Below are positions 62,701 through 64,000 of a DNA stretch of 64,000 nucleotides, in pieces. The notes below the pieces were generated by a model that was not told the DNA's origin, made no database searches, and saw only the letters and a program-made list of their open reading frames with translations. This stretch comes from Lingula anatina. Lineage: Eukaryota; Brachiopoda; Lingulata; Lingulida; Lingulidae. The stretch covers positions 144,641 to 208,640 of the forward strand of contig NW_019775632.1 in NCBI RefSeq assembly GCF_001039355.2, written 5' to 3'. Positions within the stretch are counted from its first letter, which is position 1. Each line of letters opens with the position of its first letter. A program made the translations under genes and the position numbers.

Positions 62701-63805
62701 CTAGATGAAAAAGCAGTATTATATGATGCTTTTGTGAATAAGACCAAAGTTGTTGAATGCATTTTGATTAAATTGATAATTATCAGACTTCTGAATGCAT
62801 AGAGCAGTGAATTCTGCATACCTTGAAGTGCCAATCCACACAATGTTGTACAGGTGGTTCTGTATTCTCATTTTCTGTAGTTAAAATCATGTTCTGGATT
62901 TTGCACTTCCTCTGATTAGGATGCTAGTATGCCACACTTGTTCTTTCCAAATTATTGTTTTTGTACACATTTATACACCTGGACTAGTCTGATACAGCTG
63001 CCCATTTATTCATTTTCAACCACTTTTTAAAATTGAATATAATAGATACATGCATTTCAATAGATGTTAGTTAATTTTTTTTGCTTTGCTCAAAATTCAG
63101 GTTCTTTTCAACACTATCCTACTCAGCAATTTAACTTCCATGGTTGGTGACCTTCTACCTCATGAATATGAAGAACTATTAGCAAGACTTTTATCTCTGG
63201 CTAGAAATACCTATGTAGCAGACATCAGCACCAATAATAAGCATATGGTAGGTATCATACTGTGCACTTTATGCATTAATTGTTATATGGCAGAGATAAG
63301 ATATACAGGTACTTTGATCATGGAGAAATAAGGAAAACTGCTGTGCATCATTTTTAAGCCTGTTAATTTTTATAGAGGAGTTATTTTTCTCTGTATGATG
63401 TAATGCAAATGTGCTTTGCTGTTTTGATAGATTCTAAAACCTGGAGACCTTATGTAGGTCACACCAACTTGCACTTTATATACAAATTGCTCGAGCAGAT
63501 GTGGCTTATTGCAAAGTTTTTTTTACGGGTATTTTTAGTAGTATACCATGCATAGGTTGTTGATGATTTTTTTTATAAAATAATAATTTGTGTTTCAGCT
63601 CAATTTTTTTAAGAACTGGGAAAACTTGCCAGTGCTTCTCAACAAGTGCTGTACTGTGGCTGGTCTGGACTGTGTTGTGGAGCAAGTCAAGGGGTATTTT
63701 GGTGGATGGAATAATGGTCGAGAAGACCTGTACAAGGTACAGGTCCTCACTGGAACAAGAAATTTACCAGAAAGTTTTTGCGAAAAATCATTACTTGAAG
63801 GAGAG
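59755..63805 (+). CDS. Unrecognised secretory-pathway protein, methyltransferase-like middle (3' incomplete)
   Basis: I do not recognise this family by name. Coding exons: 59,755-60,132; 60,664-60,757; 61,442-61,594; 62,440-62,561; 63,101-63,247; 63,599-63,805, all in phase, giving 367 residues so far; the gene probably continues past the window. The start is a clear signal peptide or anchor (FKALCAFYVLVIVSKTICA). Then comes a charged helical region (RGKEIRRKIYEEYKDF). From about residue 178, SILEIGSGYTVSLLA resembles motif I of Rossmann-fold SAM methyltransferases. Further on, VLFNTILLSNLTSMVGDL and EELLARLLSLARNTYVADIS resemble the core strand and following helix/strand of that fold. A Cys-bearing segment (NKCCTVAGLDCVVEQV) and FGGWNNGREDLYKVQVL follow. 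The methyltransferase reading is inference. The ATG was chosen for its signal peptide and the short spacing to HM13. Confidence 0.75.
60330..60632. mobile_element. MITE-like element with TTAA-flanked inverted ends (repeat copy 2)
   Basis: The left end, TTAAGTCAAGTGATAACAAC near 60,325, and the right end, GAGTTGTTATCCCTTTAA near 60,615-60,632, form short inverted repeats with TTAA at both outer edges, as expected for piggyBac-type non-autonomous elements. The interior matches the repeat at about 5,870-6,110. It lies in the first intron of the unrecognised gene. Confidence 0.6.
60803..61104. mobile_element. Foldback element with ~130-bp arms in an intron
   Basis: The left arm, including GAGTTGAGCCAGGCTTTACA and GGCGGACGTACATGAAAG, is repeated in reverse complement in the right arm (CTTTCATGTACGTCCGCC, TGTAAAGCCTGGCTCAACTC). 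The centre is GC-richer than its surroundings. There is no coding capacity. It sits in the second intron of the unrecognised gene, clear of the splice sites. Confidence 0.85.
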
Positions 63806-64000
63806 GTTTGTATTTAGACTTTTTGACAATATTTTTTTGACACTGAAATATTTCTTACATTAATTTTAAAATATTTGCATTTTAAAATGATTTGTTTGAA
63901 ATCCCATTAATTGTACCACCAGCGTTAGCGCTGGCGGTACACATGGTTTCGGTCCCGTCCGGATCGTTCCGCCGGCTCCGCCGGCTCCGCCGGTTCCGCC
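63806..64000. repeat. GC-rich dispersed repeat at the window edge
   Basis: From about 63,917 the sequence reads TACCACCAGCGTTAGCGCTG, then a GTCCGG block, then CCGGCTCCG in tandem (9-bp units) to the end of the window. It corresponds, inverted, to the GC-rich block near 47,610-47,725. The copy runs out of the window. Confidence 0.65.

Overview
The window is nuclear DNA of an animal. Genes are split by GT-AG introns, AT-rich non-coding DNA dominates, microsatellites and foldback elements are frequent, and the encoded families (metadherin/LYRIC, OSER1, LAPTM4, HBS1L, signal peptide peptidase, pancreatic-type lipases) are metazoan. The intron-rich layout, the abundance of foldback elements and one apparently uncollapsed pair of haplotypes suggest a polymorphic, probably aquatic, invertebrate. 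I cannot name the phylum from sequence alone. Exon boundaries were set by hand from reading frame, splice sites and family resemblance; intron phases close correctly across every gene model given.

Layout: 1-10,690 has no recognisable gene. It holds a ~725-bp tandem repeat (about 2,100-3,930), a 1.7-kb foldback element (4,690-6,412), a 1.3-kb element with ~205-bp terminal inverted repeats (6,832-8,157) and other repeats. HBS1L, a ribosome-rescue GTPase, lies on the plus strand from 10,698 to 18,380; its first coding exon was not found. It converges on a metadherin (LYRIC) homologue on the minus strand (24,207-20,817). A short divergent promoter separates that gene from OSER1 on the plus strand (24,828-26,497). 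LAPTM4 follows on the plus strand (28,052-31,513).

From 32,900 to 52,899 there are three tandem minus-strand secreted lipases of the pancreatic-lipase type, each with nine coding exons, the same intron phases, a complete Ser-Asp-His triad and a C-terminal PLAT domain. The third contains a 2.1/2.5-kb block present twice and joined at a single N, which looks like two alleles placed end to end. Signal peptide peptidase (HM13) lies on the minus strand at 59,532-54,998. It is divergent, across 222 bp, from an unrecognised secreted or ER-targeted protein gene on the plus strand (59,755 to beyond 63,805) whose middle resembles a methyltransferase-like fold. The window ends in a GC-rich repeat that also occurs, inverted, near 47,640.

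The most interesting point is a symmetric 1,200-nt HBS1L exon of 400 codons. It resembles in position and likely role the SKI7-like exon of mammalian HBS1L, can be included or skipped in frame, and ends in a stop 11 nt past the splice donor if that donor is not used. The genes have no obvious shared pathway, apart from the lipase cluster and the endolysosomal/ER membrane roles of LAPTM4, metadherin and HM13.
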